From positions 92,900,741 through 92,964,740 of the forward strand of contig NC_092879.1 in NCBI RefSeq assembly GCF_028372415.1: DNA of 64,000 bases. The letters are read 5' to 3'. The notes beneath the pieces were generated by a model. It had not been told where the DNA came from. It worked only from the letters and a program-made list of their open reading frames with translations, and did no database searches. A program made the position numbers and the translations under genes. Source of the stretch: Notamacropus eugenii (lineage: Eukaryota > Chordata > Mammalia > Diprotodontia > Macropodidae). The first letter of the stretch is position 1; the number at the start of each line of letters is the position of its first letter. This document shows positions 1-13,139 of this stretch, piece after piece.

Positions 1-129
1 CTTCCTCTCAGGTTTCTTGCTGCAGAAATCTTGGAATTGATCAGGGAGGCCCAGAGTTCACCAGAGGTGGGCACTCAGTGTCCCTAAGGCATTCTAGTCA
101 CCTCTATTCCTAGAAAGTCCCTGTGGCAG

Positions 130-335
130 AGAAGAGTTAGGGAGTAGCAGAACTGAAGCCCATGCTCATAGAAGGCCCTGGGGGGTACTAGCCCTTTTGT
201 TAGCCATCTGTGTGACCTTGGGCAAGTCCTTTGTCACTGGCCTTCAGTTCCTCTCCTTGTGTAAATAAAAAGGGGCTATACTAAATGACCTCTAAGAGCC
301 CTGATGCCAAATTTGACTTTCTATATTTCTAAAAA
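130..335 (+). mobile_element. MIR-type SINE fragment
   Basis: It contains CATCTGTGTGACCTTGGGCA, followed by a diverged tail with AAATGACCTCTAAGAGCCCT. Confidence 0.55.
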
Positions 336-339
336 TAAT

Positions 340-3240
340 TCCTCCAAGAGGAAGCTGGAGTCTTAGTTTTGAAAGCTGCCAGCCCCTCACTGGAAGGATC
401 AAGGCTGGGAGCAGGGATGCCCACCGAAGCATCACTCCTCATTCACACGCTTGGGAAGTTGGCTCTTCAATGCTCTCTGGCTGCCTGAGGGGCCAGCAGA
501 TGTGTTTAGGGAGGGAAGGATCTCAGCCATAGTGATGTATAGCATGGAGAGGGGTTTGAGGGAGGACACACACACAGGGGCTCCTGAGGTACCTTTTCCA
601 GTCCACTCTGTCCCTAGTCACATCCCCTTTTTGCCACTCATCTCCTAAAAGTACAGAGTTTCTTCCAGTTCTAACCCAGCACCCATTCTGCAAACAAGCA
701 AGGATACTTACTGGGAGACTCTGGGAAGTATTTTGTCCCCTCCCAGGGAGTGAGTCCTATTTATTTCAACCCCAGGGACCATACTAGTGATGTACAGGCA
801 GTCCCCAAGCCAAGGAGGGGGGTGTCCTATCATTTTCTACTCCTCCAGATGTGGGCTTTGTTCCTCAGTGAAGAGAAGGAACCCTTTGCCTAGCTAGTAT
901 ATGTGATTTTCCTTTTGCCTTCAGTGAATGTTGCTGGGTGCCTGGTTGTGAGAGGAGAGGTTGAGGGGAGATGTCCAGGAGCATACTCATTCTGACTAGC
1001 CGATGTTACAGCCAAGTTTCCTAGCCAAATGCAGTAGCTTCCTAGACAGTGCCATCCCACTTGGGAGCTCATTCATCCCTGTTGGAGTCCCTTGGGCTCC
1101 AATTCCTCAGGGAGTCACTAGGCTCTCAGCTTCCCATAAACTTAGATGGAAGCACTGTGACCAGAATCCCCAGGGGACCCCAGTCACCATCCCTTGGAAA
1201 TACAATCTCTGGTGAGATTGGGTTTGGGGGTTTTGTTATTCATGCAACCACATGCTCTAACCCATGCTCTGCTCACCTGAGTAGGACCTGCTCTTGTAGG
1301 GTCCAGAAGAAGAGGAAGGAGAGGGTTCCAGGAGTAAGAGTTTTCATTCCTTAGAGCAACTGATGCCCTTACCTTCTTCCCTTGCTTCAGAGGCAAGAGA
1401 GGAAAACCCCACTGGGAATGTCAAAAGTCAGACGCCCTCCTCCAACTTGGGCTGCCTAGACATAGCCTGTTTCCAAAGCCCAGGGACTTGGTCTGTCTTC
1501 TCCTCTCTTCCTCTTCTCTCTTCCTTCTTTCCTTCTCCTTGTTTTTCTTCTCTCCTCCCCTGTCCTCACTGGTTGGGGGCTACAATTGTCCTCATTTAGA
1601 TAATCATGTCATAGATGACTCTGCTTCGATGCCTTGGACTGCCAGGCTGGGGAGGGAGGGCCCTGGCTGCCTGGGAAGCTGGGAGGGATCCTCTTTGGGC
1701 AGCGATCACTCTCCGAACCCTGGAGAATCTTGGAGGGGAGGGAGGAGGGAGATTGGGAGGAAGATTTTTCCCTCCCTCCTACCTCCCCCCATATACACCC
1801 TCTGAAAGCAGCAATTTAAAGGCACAGTAGCCAGCAGCTGGAGTGGGGTTCAGAGCATGTCATTGTGTTGGGGAGGAGCTTGGACTGCTAAGGCTCAGCG
1901 CTGGGAGGTGTGCTAGGTGTTTCAATCCAGTCTCTAACTCTCCAGCCCTGAGAAATCCAAACAAGCTGTTTATTCTCCCCTTTTCTCAACAGCTTTCATT
2001 TAGCCTAGAGCCAAGCTGAGGCAGAAGAGTCAAGTCCTAATGATTTAAAAGTGAAGGAAAGGGGGGGGGGGCAGAGGGAGAGGGAGACAGAAGAGTATGA
2101 AGGAGCCGAGTCACTGGGCATTTTCCTCTTGACAGCTTCATGGCTGAGAGGAGGTGGCAGGCCAGGGTCAGAGTTAATCAGCCCCTTCGTGAAGGAGCTG
2201 ATTTTACAAGGACTCTGGAGCCTGGAATTTTGCCCTTTCTCATTCCCCGCTCTCCTCCCCCTCTCTCTGTCCATCTCTCCCTGGCTCTGTCTCTGTCTCT
2301 CTCTCTCTGTCCATCTCCCTCTGTCTCTTTCTCTTTCTCCTAAGCTTATATTGACTCTTCAATTCCTCCTGGCATCTTGAATGACCTGAAATCTCACTTT
2401 TCAGTTCTTACTGTAGCCTCCCCAACTCCCTCACCTCTCCCTCTCTGTTGATCTCTGTGTCCAAGACAAAATTGCCTGGCAGGGTTTTTACCGAAGGGTA
2501 CCTACCAAAGAGCAATGATATGACCTTCGAAAGGAACCTGAGGTTTGACTTGATCTTTTCTGCTTGAAAGAGATCCGTGAGGTCCTTGTTCCTCCTTTCC
2601 CTTTTTTTCTTCTCAGGTCCATTGGCCTTGAACTTCCTTCCTGGTGGCTTAGCAACTTTACTCCTTTCTTTACACCCAAATTTAGGCTGCATAATATTCA
2701 CTATTAACTAGCATGGCCTTAGACAAGTTCTTTGCATCTAACTTTTTAAATGTGAAAAGTGAGTGGGTGGAGGGATTGACTTAGATCTCTAAGGATGTGT
2801 TCAAGTCAAACATAATACAGTTCTCCAATTCTCACTTGCACTTCTATCTCCCTACCTTAAATTGGAACAGTGAGAAATGGATAGGATCTGAACTGGCCTC
2901 ATGATTTCAGGGGTATAGAAAATGTTCAGGTGAGCAAATCCCCTTCACCAGTACAAGTCACACCTTCTCAGTGACTTATAGTATTGGATAGTTGCCTAGG
3001 GCACTGAGAAGTTAAGTGATTTGCCCAGGATTACAGAGCCAGTAGTGTCAGAGGTAGCATTAGAAAGCCCTAACAACCCCCAACAAGACTAATCAATCCA
3101 TTATTAGCCTGAAACAACTTAGAGAAAGAAGAGGATTGAGAACTGGGATGGAAGCCTACAGGACTGAGCACCAGGCTGGAGGAAATGGAGTGAAGAAACG
3201 AAGCTGATTCCTGCTGCTGTCTGTGTTGTGGATGCCATAG
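340..3240. other. Unique intergenic sequence
   Basis: Apart from the simple tracts at 2061-2345 I recognise nothing. Several overlapping frames of 60-110 codons lie in pyrimidine-rich DNA and have no coding signature. Confidence 0.45.
2061..2345. repeat. Low-complexity purine and CTCTGT tracts
   Basis: An 11-nt G run with GGGAGA repeats lies at 2061-2095, and a CTCTGT-rich pyrimidine stretch at 2265-2345. Confidence 0.8.
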
Positions 3241-3249
3241 GGAGCCCAG

Positions 3250-3360
3250 TACATGAGATCCCAGAAAGGAATTGGGAGGTCACCTAGTCCAACTCCCTCA
3301 TTTTGCAGAGGAGGAGACTGAGGCCCAAAAGGTGAAGAGACTTACCCAATAAGCAGAGAC
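3250..3360 (-). mobile_element. MIR-family fragment, reversed
   Basis: It contains AGTCCAACTCCCTCATTTTG, then GAGGAGACTGAGGCCCAAAA. Another short piece of the family lies at 3000-3070. Confidence 0.5.
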
Positions 3361-3559
3361 AGCTTTGGGTGCTTTAGGTCACTCTAGTAAGCCATTGACA
3401 CATCTCAGACCCTCAAAGCTTCAGCACACAACCATGCATAACCCTTTCCCCTTTGCTCCCCTGGGATCCCAAAGTTCCTAAACATATGAGAGTCAGCCCT
3501 TTGGGAGGCCAGAAATTTTCCCATCAGTTCCTTAGGGGGCCAACTTGAGGTTACAGTGG

Positions 3560-3835
3560 TGGACATGTGTCTGGTTGGAAGGACAGCACAGTGTGGTGTA
3601 AGGGGAAGATCCTTGGACTTGAAATTGGAAGACCTGGGTTTGAGTCTTGACTCTAACATTTACTGACTGTGTGATCCTAGGACAAGTAGCTCACTATTCT
3701 GAACCTCTGATTCCTCATCTATAAAATGGTCTAACATAGAGTTGTTGTGAGGCTCTAATGAGCTAATGCATGCAAAGTATTTTGGAATATGTGAAATAAT
3801 AAACAAATATGAGATTGATTATTGAAGTTTTCCTA
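3560..3835 (+). mobile_element. MIR/MAR-type SINE
   Basis: It has the head with GACCTGGGTTTGAGTC, the core GACTGTGTGATCCTAGGACA, and a tail ending GTGAAATAATAAACAAA. Confidence 0.7.
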
Positions 3836-3839
3836 AGGG

Positions 3840-5047
3840 TGAATAAGCATATAATTTAGGGGTAGAAGAGAAGGAGGACACTGCAGAAATCGTTATCATT
3901 AGCCAACAAGAGGTTAAAAAGATAGCTTGAATAGTCCATCTCCATAATACCACAAGACAAACTCTCAGAGCTTAGTTAAAAAGCTCTTGGTCCATGTCAA
4001 AATTCTGACAATTCTCTGCCAAGCTTTAACAATCCAGTGTTACTATTAAAGCAGAAGTTTATCTCCAAGTCCTTTCTGTCATACTGTGGGCTGCTCCACT
4101 TACCCCAGAGCTGGCTGAATCTCAGTGAGGAGGCTATGCATGTTTGTGTTACAATTTAACAAATATTTTCAGGATGAAAATGATTATTTTCACATGAAAG
4201 TACCACTGAGTCAATAAATAAAGACTAATCACTCTGATAGATGCCAGATTTCAGTAGGATCTCTCACATCGAGGCAGGCTGAAGTTCACACCCCTATAAA
4301 AGTAACTTCAGGGGTCTTAGTCTGCCAACATCAAATTAGCGTTGGATTGCACAGGCAACTTAGCAGCTATTAGATTGGATTGTCTATTGTTTTCAACTGA
4401 TCTGGAGACTGATTTCTCCTGCCCTTCTGCCTTCCTGCAGGGTGGAAAAACACCTCCAAAAGGCCATCAGTTAGTGGAATGCCAGAGATATACTGAGAGA
4501 TTTCTGAAATGCAGCTGTAAGTTAAGGGCAGTCTTGAGGAATCCAAATGGTCCATCTCTGCTGCCTGTTTCCCCAATGTGGGGAAACCATGAGGTGATTA
4601 ACTACTTCTTCAGAAACCTGGGGGTGGAGTGGAGAGGTAAATGCCTTCTCTTGAATCTGCTGACTAGGAGCAGGCTGTTGAAGGCCCATCTCTAAGGGGC
4701 AAGCCTGCTGCTTTTTGCTGTGTGTAGGTTTTCCTTTTTGGGGTCATTTAAAACCTTAAAGGACGTTGACTTCTCTCTAAGACAAGGCTCTTCTTCTGTG
4801 GCTGGCCAGGAGACTCTGTCTGGTGGGGTCAGGAAATGCTTAAATCCATAAACAAGGCTGTGTTTAAAGAGGTGCTGAAATACAGGGGTGCCCAGCTTCA
4901 CAGCCCCAATCACAGTTGCAATTGGAGGTGGGAGAAGTTAAGAGGAATGAGAGTTAACAGTGAGATGAGCCTGCTCAGCTCATGGGGACAGATTGGTTTC
5001 ACTTAGGCTTTTAAAAGAGTAGGCTCCCCTTTATGTAGGCACTATGG

Positions 5048-5050
<3 letters not shown>
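3840..5050. other. Unique intergenic sequence
   Basis: One 117-codon frame (4342-4695) has no recognisable domain, and no splice partner was found. Confidence 0.45.

Positions 5051-5102
<52 letters not shown>
5051..5102. repeat. (GT)26 microsatellite
   Basis: It is a perfect dinucleotide run. Confidence 0.98.
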
Positions 5103-5104
<2 letters not shown>

Positions 5105-5409
5105 AAAATTCAGGACTGTCTCTCAGGAAGACCCATTAGGAAAGGTTAATTTGAGGAAGTTCTCTAACAAAACTGCATTCAGCACTTGGACAGCACCAGG
5201 GTTTGAGAAGGACAGGCGGTTCTTTCTCTGGTTCAGCACTGGACAGCGGTGGGGGTGTGGAAAGGAAGGTGTAAAATAATCAAGTCTTAGGTTGGTCATG
5301 TTTCTTTTTCTCCCCTCACTTCCCGCTCCCCAAATACTACACATGCTGCCAACAGCAGGAGTGAAGGCTTGGGCGTGCAGCAGCGTAGGACTTGGGGACT
5401 TTCTCAAAG

Positions 5410-5560
5410 ACTAATTAGCTGTGTGGACCAGGGCAAATAACAGCCTCACACTCTCAGTTTCCTCACCTGTGAAATTGAGCTTATAATACCTGTAGAATTT
5501 ACCTGTGAAGCTCAAATGGGATAATTTATGTAAAATGCCTTGGAAACCTTGGAGGGCTAC
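5410..5560 (+). mobile_element. MIR-type SINE fragment
   Basis: It carries the TCAGTTTCCTCACCTGTGAA core and the AAATGGGATAATTTATGTAA tail wording. Confidence 0.55.
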
Positions 5561-5579
5561 AGTTATTAGAGTGAACATT

Positions 5580-5845
5580 GTAATAGGGCACTGCATGGAA
5601 GCTACAGAGTCAGATTTCAGATCAATGTAAAGAAAAAAGTTCCTCACAATTACAGCAGTCCAAGAGTGGAATAGATTGCTTGGAGAGGCAGCAGGTTCTC
5701 TTTCACTGGAGTTTTTCCAGAGAAGCTGGATGGCCACTTGTTAGGTATGTGGTAGTGGAAATTCTTGTTCAGGTATGGACTGGGCCAGATGATCTCTAAA
5801 GTCTCCAACTTGGAGCGCCTGTGATTCTGGGTACCTTGGCACCAC
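5580..5845 (+). mobile_element. L3/CR1 LINE 3' end
   Basis: It carries the CR1-type 3' region: CCAAGAGTGGAATAGATTGC, GAAGCTGGATGGCCACTTGT, GGGCCAGATGATCTCTAAAG, ending CTGTGATTCTG, the hallmark CR1 terminus. Confidence 0.75.
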
Positions 5846-6274
5846 AATGCTGCATGTGTGAAGTTTAGCGAACTACATGCACACTAGAGATAGTTTGTCT
5901 TGCATTATGTATGTAGTGCAAGGCGCAGTTAGCAAATTGTGCAGAATTCGTTAAGACATCTTGAAAGAGCTATGATTTTATTGCTATGGGCACTCCTTCC
6001 ATGCACAGATTGCAACCCCTCCATATTCCATGAATTGCCATAGCTGAAAAATTCACCATCTGCTGGGCAACTCTCTGGTGAACTGCTAATTGCTTGGCTA
6101 GACTGGTGTAATTTGGGAGAACTTAGACTCAGTTCCACCCTATGATCAGATAATGAGATCAAGGTTATATACAATTTGGGGGTGGTGGTCAAGAATTGTA
6201 ATTTCATCAGTGTAGGAAACTTCCAGTGTGTAAACTCCTTCTACCAACACAGAGGAACAGCTCCATTGTAACTC

Positions 6275-6535
6275 AGAAGCAGCTGAGTGGCACAGTAATT
6301 GGAGTACTAGATTCGGAGTCAAGAAGACCTGAGTTCAAATCCAGCCTCAGATGCTTCCTAGCTGTTTGACCCTAGGCAGATCACTTAACCTCTGTCTACT
6401 TTGTAAAATGAGGATAATAATGGCACCTACCTCACAGGATTGCTGTGGAGATCGTATGAAATAATATTTGGAGGGCACTTAGCACAGTGCCTGGCACAGA
6501 GTAGGTAGGTGTTTAATAAATGTTTGTTTCCTTCC
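6275..6535 (+). mobile_element. MAR/MIR-type CORE-SINE
   Basis: A tRNA-like head (GGAGTACTAGATTCGGAGTC, GAGTTCAAATCCAGCCTCAG) is followed by the CORE domain. The CORE-SINE 3' end GCACAGTGCCTGGCACAGAG leads into AATAAATG. It is one of the better-preserved copies. Confidence 0.8.
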
Positions 6536-7549
6536 CTAGAGTTTTAGAGAATTTCGTGAAACACTGAGAGGTTAAGCAACTTACCCAAGTAACATAGCCA
6601 GTGATTGTTGGAGGCAGGATTTCAATCCAGATCATCTTGACTCCAAGAGTTGCCATGCATCCATCCATCATGCCTCTGATGTTTATAAGCATGCATGTGT
6701 ATCATGTAAAATGATAGACAATTCCTTGGCTTCATCTTGCACAATTTCAATGTTTACTGTCTGAGTCTACACCCTGGAGCACAGGTGTGTGTGTGCGCAC
6801 ATATATACATGCAAACACATGCACCAAAGCTACCCTTTGCATTTGAAGATGTGGCTGCCAGTGATCATGTTCTAGCTGGGTGTGTGGATGGGGCTGAGGA
6901 GACTATACAGGGTGAGCAGTCTTTTCCCCACTTAGTGCCCATGGAAGTTGTTAGTTGATTTGCAGTCAATGCCTCAACTCACTGTATTTGGCCATACTCA
7001 GTCACCCACATTGCTCTTCCAGCAAATGAATTGTCAGGGAAGATGCCAAACAGGCAACCACTTCTCTGACTCTGGGTGGGCTGCTTTTGAGAAGTCATAC
7101 TGGCTATGACCCAGAGGGAATGATTCATAACCAGGGGTGGGCCCTGCAGAAAAAAATGAAATCACTAGAAATGTTTGTGTGACAACAGACTACCTCTGTT
7201 CTGGGCAGGTCACAGCCCAGCCTCTTCTGTCATAGACTCGTGCACCGTCAGCAATGTCATCTACAGAGACTAAAATAGTGTGGCTTGAAGGACTTTGACT
7301 TTTTCTTGCTTGGCATCAGTTTCTTTTTGTAACCTTCACATTTTCTTCCTGCTGTGCTTCCTACCCCCACCCACCTACCACAGGAGCGTGTCCACTGCTG
7401 AGTCAAAGGCAGGTGGTGTTTCACAACTGCAAGCCCAGTAGAATCAGCTACAATTCAGGGAGGGTTTAGAATGAAGCAAATAGTGTAAAACTGCTGGTGG
7501 TCTTGCTGGTTCCACTTGAGCTGGATGACTTCTAGTAAAGAATCGGGGT

Positions 7550-7745
7550 TAAATGGAATCTGGTGGTGGAGCAGTAGAGTAGGAGATGATGGGGGCAAAC
7601 CCTGACTCTGTTACCTATTACCTGTGTGACCTTGGGTAAGTCATCTAATCTCACTGAGCCTCTGTTTCCTCAACTGTAAAATTAGGGTGATGGACTACAC
7701 CTCTGAAGTCTAGAGCTCTGACTTGCATAACTTGAAGCAGAAGAA
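7550..7745 (+). mobile_element. MIR-type SINE
   Basis: It contains GTGTGACCTTGGGTAAGTCA, then CTCTGTTTCCTCAACTGTAA and a GATGGACTACACCTCTGAAG tail. Confidence 0.65.
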
Positions 7746-8395
7746 ACCAGACTTCTGAAGTCTTCTTCATTTAAAACATGTGTGTGTTTTTCTCTAAATA
7801 GTAATTTATTCAATTCAGCATACACTTCTGTACCTACCTACTATGTAAGCCACTGTGTAGGTGTTGGGGATAGAAGGGCAAAAATGAAACAGTCTCTCCC
7901 TTCCAGGAGTTTGCATCCTACTGGGGGGATACACTATGTGCAAAGATAAGTAAATACCAGGTAACGTGGGGAAATAGAGGACAGCAACAGTTCTAGCAAC
8001 AAAAATAAATATTCCAACATAATCATTCATAAACCTATAAACTCCAAATTTCTTATAATTTAAAAAATGAGCATATTTGCTTTCACAAAGAGATAACAAA
8101 AACTTATTTCCTTTAATGCCCTGTTTTTGTCTTATTCTTTCATTGGTCAGTATCATCATAAGGAAAGTCAGTCTGATAGGGTAGGCAGAGGGTCAGCCTC
8201 AGAGTTAGAAGGATCTTCTGGGTTCGAGTAGTGCTCATAACAATACATGCCAGTTGTGTGCCTAGGATGATGTAGCTTAATCTAAGTGGCCCAGGCACAT
8301 CTTTGAATCTATAGGTTATGGAGCAATTGTTGAACTTTGCCTATGGGAATGAGTTGCCACCCAGTAAGATCCATAAGTCTGGACTCCCCTTTGCC

Positions 8396-8960
8396 AAATA
8401 ATCACACTTTGTGTGTAGTCACAGTGTGTGTGTTTTGCTGATTTTGCCTTTCTTCCCTCTCTATCACTTGATATGTCTTCCCACATTTCTTTGTGTTTTT
8501 CATATTTGCCAGTGCTTAAGGTGCAATAACATTCTGTTTTTTCATGTACCACAACCCGACCAGTCCCAGTCCACAATTGTTGGACATATTGGGTTTTTGT
8601 TTTACTCTTGCAAATAAAGTTGCTAGGAATATTTTTTGTCCATATAGGTCTTTCCCCCTTTCAATTAACATCCTTAGAGTGTAGTGTTTCTGGTGTAATC
8701 ACTGGATTAAAGGGTACAAACAATTGTGTAACTCTTTTTATATACTGTATTATTGAATTACTTTCCAAAATAACTGCACCCATTCACAGTTCTATTGGCA
8801 ATGTAACAGTCCCCAGCCCCACCAATACTGAATTTTATAATTTCTCTTGGGGAAAAGATAGCTATCTTTGCCAAATTAATGGGCATGAGAGTGACAAGTC
8901 CCTTTCTGTGAATATAAGCTGGAAAGAAGGAAGATTAGTTGGTTACTGAGGTTCCACCCC
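8396..8960 (-). mobile_element. Old L1 ORF2 fragment
   Basis: The segment resembles the L1 ORF2 C-terminal region on the minus strand. It aligns by eye with 10260-10560 and 15340-15640 (shared wording around the Asn-Trp-Lys and calcium-loop-like motifs) but is more diverged. It is broken by many stops. Confidence 0.65.
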
Positions 8961-9079
8961 ACTTTGAAACTTTGTAATAATAAACCTTTGAAGGAATCTC
9001 TCTCCCTCTCCCCACTTCCCACTCCTCACAAATAGTTGTGCAGCCTATGCTAGAAGAATCCCAGTGCAGGGGCACCAAG

Positions 9080-9560
9080 TAACTCCTGGAGCACCCCATT
9101 TTACTTTGGGACAGCCCTAATTATACCCATGAATTCCCTGGAAACCTTCCTGCTACATTTCTAGCTCCTTCATGAAACCTTGAGTTCCATGGCATCTCGT
9201 TTCCACTCTCCTTCATTTGGTATCCAACTTCAACAGAATCCTCAGAGAGATGACAGAGACCACTATCCAGTCCCCTCTGGTGCCAACTAAAATCCAATGA
9301 ATTACTCTTCCACATTTTTTCAAATACTCAAAGATTATTATCCTATCTTCACCTTTGCCCCAATCTTCTCTTCTCCAGACTGGTTGTTCTTTCACGTGGT
9401 CTCCAGTCTTCTCCCCTATCCTGGTTGCCCTCTTCTGGACTCACCGTGGTCTGTCAATGTCCTTCCTAAGATGATCTCAGTACTGAAGGTGGGGCTCCAG
9501 ATGTAGGATGATCAGGGCAGTGTTCAAAGGGATTATCTCTTGTCTGCTCTGTTGTTGAAA
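9080..9560 (-). mobile_element. L3/CR1 LINE fragment
   Basis: Reverse-orientation CR1 wording is clear: CCTGGTTGCCCTCTTCTGGA, GTCAATGTCCTTCCTAAGAT and GGGGCTCCAGATGTAGGATG. Confidence 0.75.
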
Positions 9561-9720
9561 GAAGCCTTTTTTATGGAGCAAAGGTAACTTGCATTTCTGA
9601 TGAGTACTCTAGAGAGAATTCAAAATGGTGGTTAGATTGTCCTGAGAGAATAGAGAGCAAAACTCACAGTGGTTCTTTTCTGATGGCCGAGAGTTTGACA
9701 AAGAGTTTTTTGAGACTTCA

Positions 9721-10585
9721 TTTTTTTTTTTGAATGAATCTTTTTTTTTTTTAATGTTTAACAATCACTGCCATACAATTGAGATTTTATCCCCCCCACA
9801 CCTACCCTCCACTACCCCCCTCCCTCCCCACGACTGCATACAATTCTGTATAGGTTCTACATATACTTTCCTATTGACTACATTTTCACTATAGTCATGC
9901 TATGTAGTCGGACTAAAATAAATGGAAGAAATCATATAACAAATCAAAACATGATACACAAAAACATACACATACACAAACATGGTCTGCTACATTCTGT
10001 GAATGACTTCCATATTTCTTTCTCTGAGTGTGGAAGGCATTTTGCCTTAGAGAACCACCATTGGGATTTTTTTTTTAAGAAGTTCTTGCATTATTACGAA
10101 ATTCCAAGTCTACCAGAAAAAACTCTCGCACACTGTGATCGTTGCTGTGCACAAAGTTCTCCTGGTTCTGCTCCTTTCACTCAGCATCACGTCATATAAG
10201 TCCTTCCAGGCCTCCCTGAAGTCTTCTTGTTCATCATTTCTTATGGCACAATAGTACTCCATTACATTCATATACCATAATTTATTCAGCCATTCCCCAA
10301 TTGATGGACATCCCCTTGACTTCCAGTTTTTGGCAACTACAAAGAGTGCTGCTATAAATATTTTTGTACATGTGGGACCCTTTCCCATTTTTATGATCTC
10401 TTGGGGATACAGTCCTAGTAGTGATATTGCTGGGTCAAAGGGTATGCACATTTTTGTAGCCCTTTGGGCATAGTTCCAAATTGCTCTCCAGAATGGTTGG
10501 ATGCGCTCGCAGCTCCACCAACAATGAATTAGTGTTCCAACTCTCCCACATCCTCTCCAGCATTTATCATTTTCTTGTTCTGTCT
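9721..10585 (-). mobile_element. L1 3' end (ORF2 C-terminus and 3' UTR)
   Basis: On the minus strand the peptide at 10110-10451 has the NWKSRGCPSIGEW and MEYYCAIRND motifs of the L1 ORF2 C-terminus. The poly(A) tail appears as T-runs at 9721-9752. Near-identical 13-bp target-site duplications flank the element: TGAGACTTCATTT at 9711 and TGAGGCTTCATTT at 10586. It is a 5'-truncated, dead copy. Confidence 0.9.
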
Positions 10586-10599
10586 TGAGGCTTCATTTA

Positions 10600-11890
10600 A
10601 GACCAAACAACAATGGGCAGAAACCTGAAGAGGCCCAAAGAAACTGAAATAAAATAGACGAGTCTCCAACCATGATGATGTCCCTGAGAGGGATTATTAT
10701 TAATCACAACTAAGGTATTCCAGGAGAGAATCAACTTAGGTTAATTAAATCAATTGGATTGCACTATGAAACTGAGTCTTGCCACTGGCTTTGTATTGAC
10801 CCAGAAGAACCTTTTCTAGCCTGATTTTCACAATACTCTTCTCTTAGTCAATTCAATAACTTCTCCCCTCTCAGAGGATTTCCTTGTCCCCATGGAGACT
10901 GGCAGGAGGCTCTTTTCATTGTGGTGAGAAGCTTGCCATCTTATTTGGAGGGCAACCATGTCGGCTCCCTTCTGAGGGGAAATGATGGTGGCACATGAGC
11001 AGACTTTGTAGTTCTGAAGAATTTCTGCAGTGCTTGAAATGCCTTTCCTCCCATCTGCAATCTGGGATGACTGACACTTACTAGATCTAATTTATACTTT
11101 AATTCCTCCAAGAATTCCTGTTTTAATTGTTGGGGACTCGAGTCAGGTTCCCAAACCTGTACAGCTTAGTAGTAGACGGTTTGTATGAGCTGCTATGACT
11201 GAAAAAATCCCATCCCTTGGCAGACAACCTTCTGCTGTTGTGCTTCTCCACACCTAGCTAGACTGGTCTGTGGATGATAGACTTGCAGTATGTTTTATCT
11301 GATCTGCCCTTAAGACCTTCACAACTCGGTAGATCCTGCCAAAGTTAGAGCCACATTGGCAGAGCCTTCCAGACCCCAGGGTTCTTCCCCCACCCAGAGG
11401 AGGGCTTGAATGAGAGAGGTGAGGAAATGCAGCATAAGAAAAGGAGAAGCCTCTGTCATCTCCACTGAAGCTACACCCTCACATCTTTGGGGTAACTCCT
11501 TGGGCTTGGGTTGGGGGATGCTCTTAGGGCCCATTGGCCCAGCCAATGGGAGAGAATGAGATAAAGAAGACACAGGGCTCTCAGGCTCACAGGCTAGGTT
11601 TCTCACCTCCTCCTAGTAGTTAAATATCAGGAGATGAAGTCTGAAAAACTTTTCCGCATCTGGTCCCATGACTTTATTCTGGCCCATTCCATACCTGGTT
11701 TGATGTTGTTCAACTTGGCTCCCTTTCACCAGAGATAGCAGCCTAGAGTATTTTGTCAGGTAATTCATATGGATCAAATCCTCAGGAGGCCTCTCAGCTA
11801 TGCCTTTGGAAAAGGAAGCCCCCTTCCTTGATCTCAGGGTCACATGGTGACTCTTGTGCAGCTTCACAGTTTTCAGCTTCAGGTCCGAGT
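10600..11890. other. Unique intergenic sequence
   Basis: I see no recognisable repeat or exon. Short open frames (up to 95 codons) lack any family signature. Confidence 0.5.
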
Positions 11891-11891
11891 G

Positions 11892-12274
11892 CTTTTTTTT
11901 TTAATATGTTGATGGTTAATGTGGAAATATGTTTGGCATGACTTCATATGTATAATGTGTATTTTATTCTTTTCCCCCTAGTTTTAAGTATTTTAGTTTT
12001 TCTGCTTATATGTAATAAATTTTAGCATTCAATTTTTAAAATTTTGAGTTTCAAATTCTCTTTCCCTCCCTCCCCTCCCCCATCATTGAGAATGCAAGCA
12101 ATTTGGTATAGATTATACATGTACAGTCATGTAAAACACATTTCCATATTAGTTATGTTGTCTAAGAAAACACAGACCAAAGGAAAAACCCAAGGAAAAT
12201 AAAGTAAAAAATATCTACATTCAAACTCCACTAGCTCTTTCTCTGGAGGTGGATAGCATTTTTCAACATGTCTT
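11892..12274 (-). mobile_element. L1 3' UTR, distal part of an L1 split by a HAL1 insertion
   Basis: A T-run at 11892-11901 marks the poly(A) tail. The C/T-rich stretch reads as the purine-rich L1 3' UTR on the minus strand. It ends at TTTCAACATGTCTT and continues at 15125, where TTTCAACATAAGTCTT resumes the same element. Confidence 0.8.
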
Positions 12275-13096
12275 TTTTTAAAAATTTATTTGTTTAACTT
12301 TTCAACATTCATTTCCACAAAATTTTGGGTTCCAAATTTTCTCCCCATTTCTCCCCTCCCCTCACCCCCAAACGCCAAGCATTCTAATTGCCCCTATCAC
12401 CCATCTGCCCTCTCTTCTAACATCCCTCCCTTCCCTTATCCCCATCTTCTCTTTTGTCCTGGGGCAAGATAACTTTCTATACCCCATTATCTGTATTTCT
12501 ATTTCCTAGTTGCAAGAACAATACTCAACAGTTGTTCCTAAAACTTTGAGTTCCAAATTCTCTTCCTCCCTCCCTTCCCACCCATTCCCTTTGGGAAGGC
12601 AGGCCATTCAATATAGGCCATATCTGTGTAGTTTTGCAAATGATTTCCATAGTAGTTGTGTTGTGTAAGACTAACTATAATTCCCTCCATCCTATCCTGC
12701 TCCCCATTGCTTCTAGTCTCTCCTTTGATCCTGTCCCTCCCCAAGAGTATTGACTTCAAATTTCTCCCTCCTCCCACTGCCCTCCTTTCTATCATCCCCC
12801 CCACCCTGCTTGTCCCCTCGTCCCCCACTTTCCTGTATTGTGAGATAGGTTTTCATACCAAAATGAGTGTGCATTTTATTCCTTCCTTTAGTCAAATGTG
12901 ATGAGAGTAAGCTTCATGTTTTTTCTCTCACCTCTCCTCTTTTTCCCTCCACTGAAAAGTCTTTTGCTTGCCTCTTTTACGAGAGATAATTTGCCCCATT
13001 CCATCTCTCCCTTTCTCCTCCCAATATATTTCTCTCTCACCCCTTATTTCATTTTTTTAAAGATGTGATCCCATCCTATTCAATTCACCCTGTGCT

Positions 13097-13100
<4 letters not shown>

Positions 13101-13136
<36 letters not shown>
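13101..13136. repeat. (GT)18 microsatellite inside the HAL1 3' UTR
   Basis: It is a perfect run within the half-L1 element, so it arose after or with that insertion. Confidence 0.97.

Positions 13137-13139
<3 letters not shown>

Larger units (their letters stand above)
5846..8395. other. Intergenic sequence between named repeats
   Basis: Outside the SINEs at 6275-6535 and 7550-7745 there is a reversed MIR piece near 6550-6660. An old tRNA-SINE/L2-like stretch lies at 7790-7990 (ACTGTGTAGGTGTTGGGGAT), and a weak SINE head at 8180-8250. The rest is unique. Confidence 0.45.

Noticed and set aside
10110..10451. 113-codon minus-strand frame as a host gene
   Set aside because: Its motifs are those of the L1 ORF2 C-terminus, and the element has an A-tail and target-site duplications.
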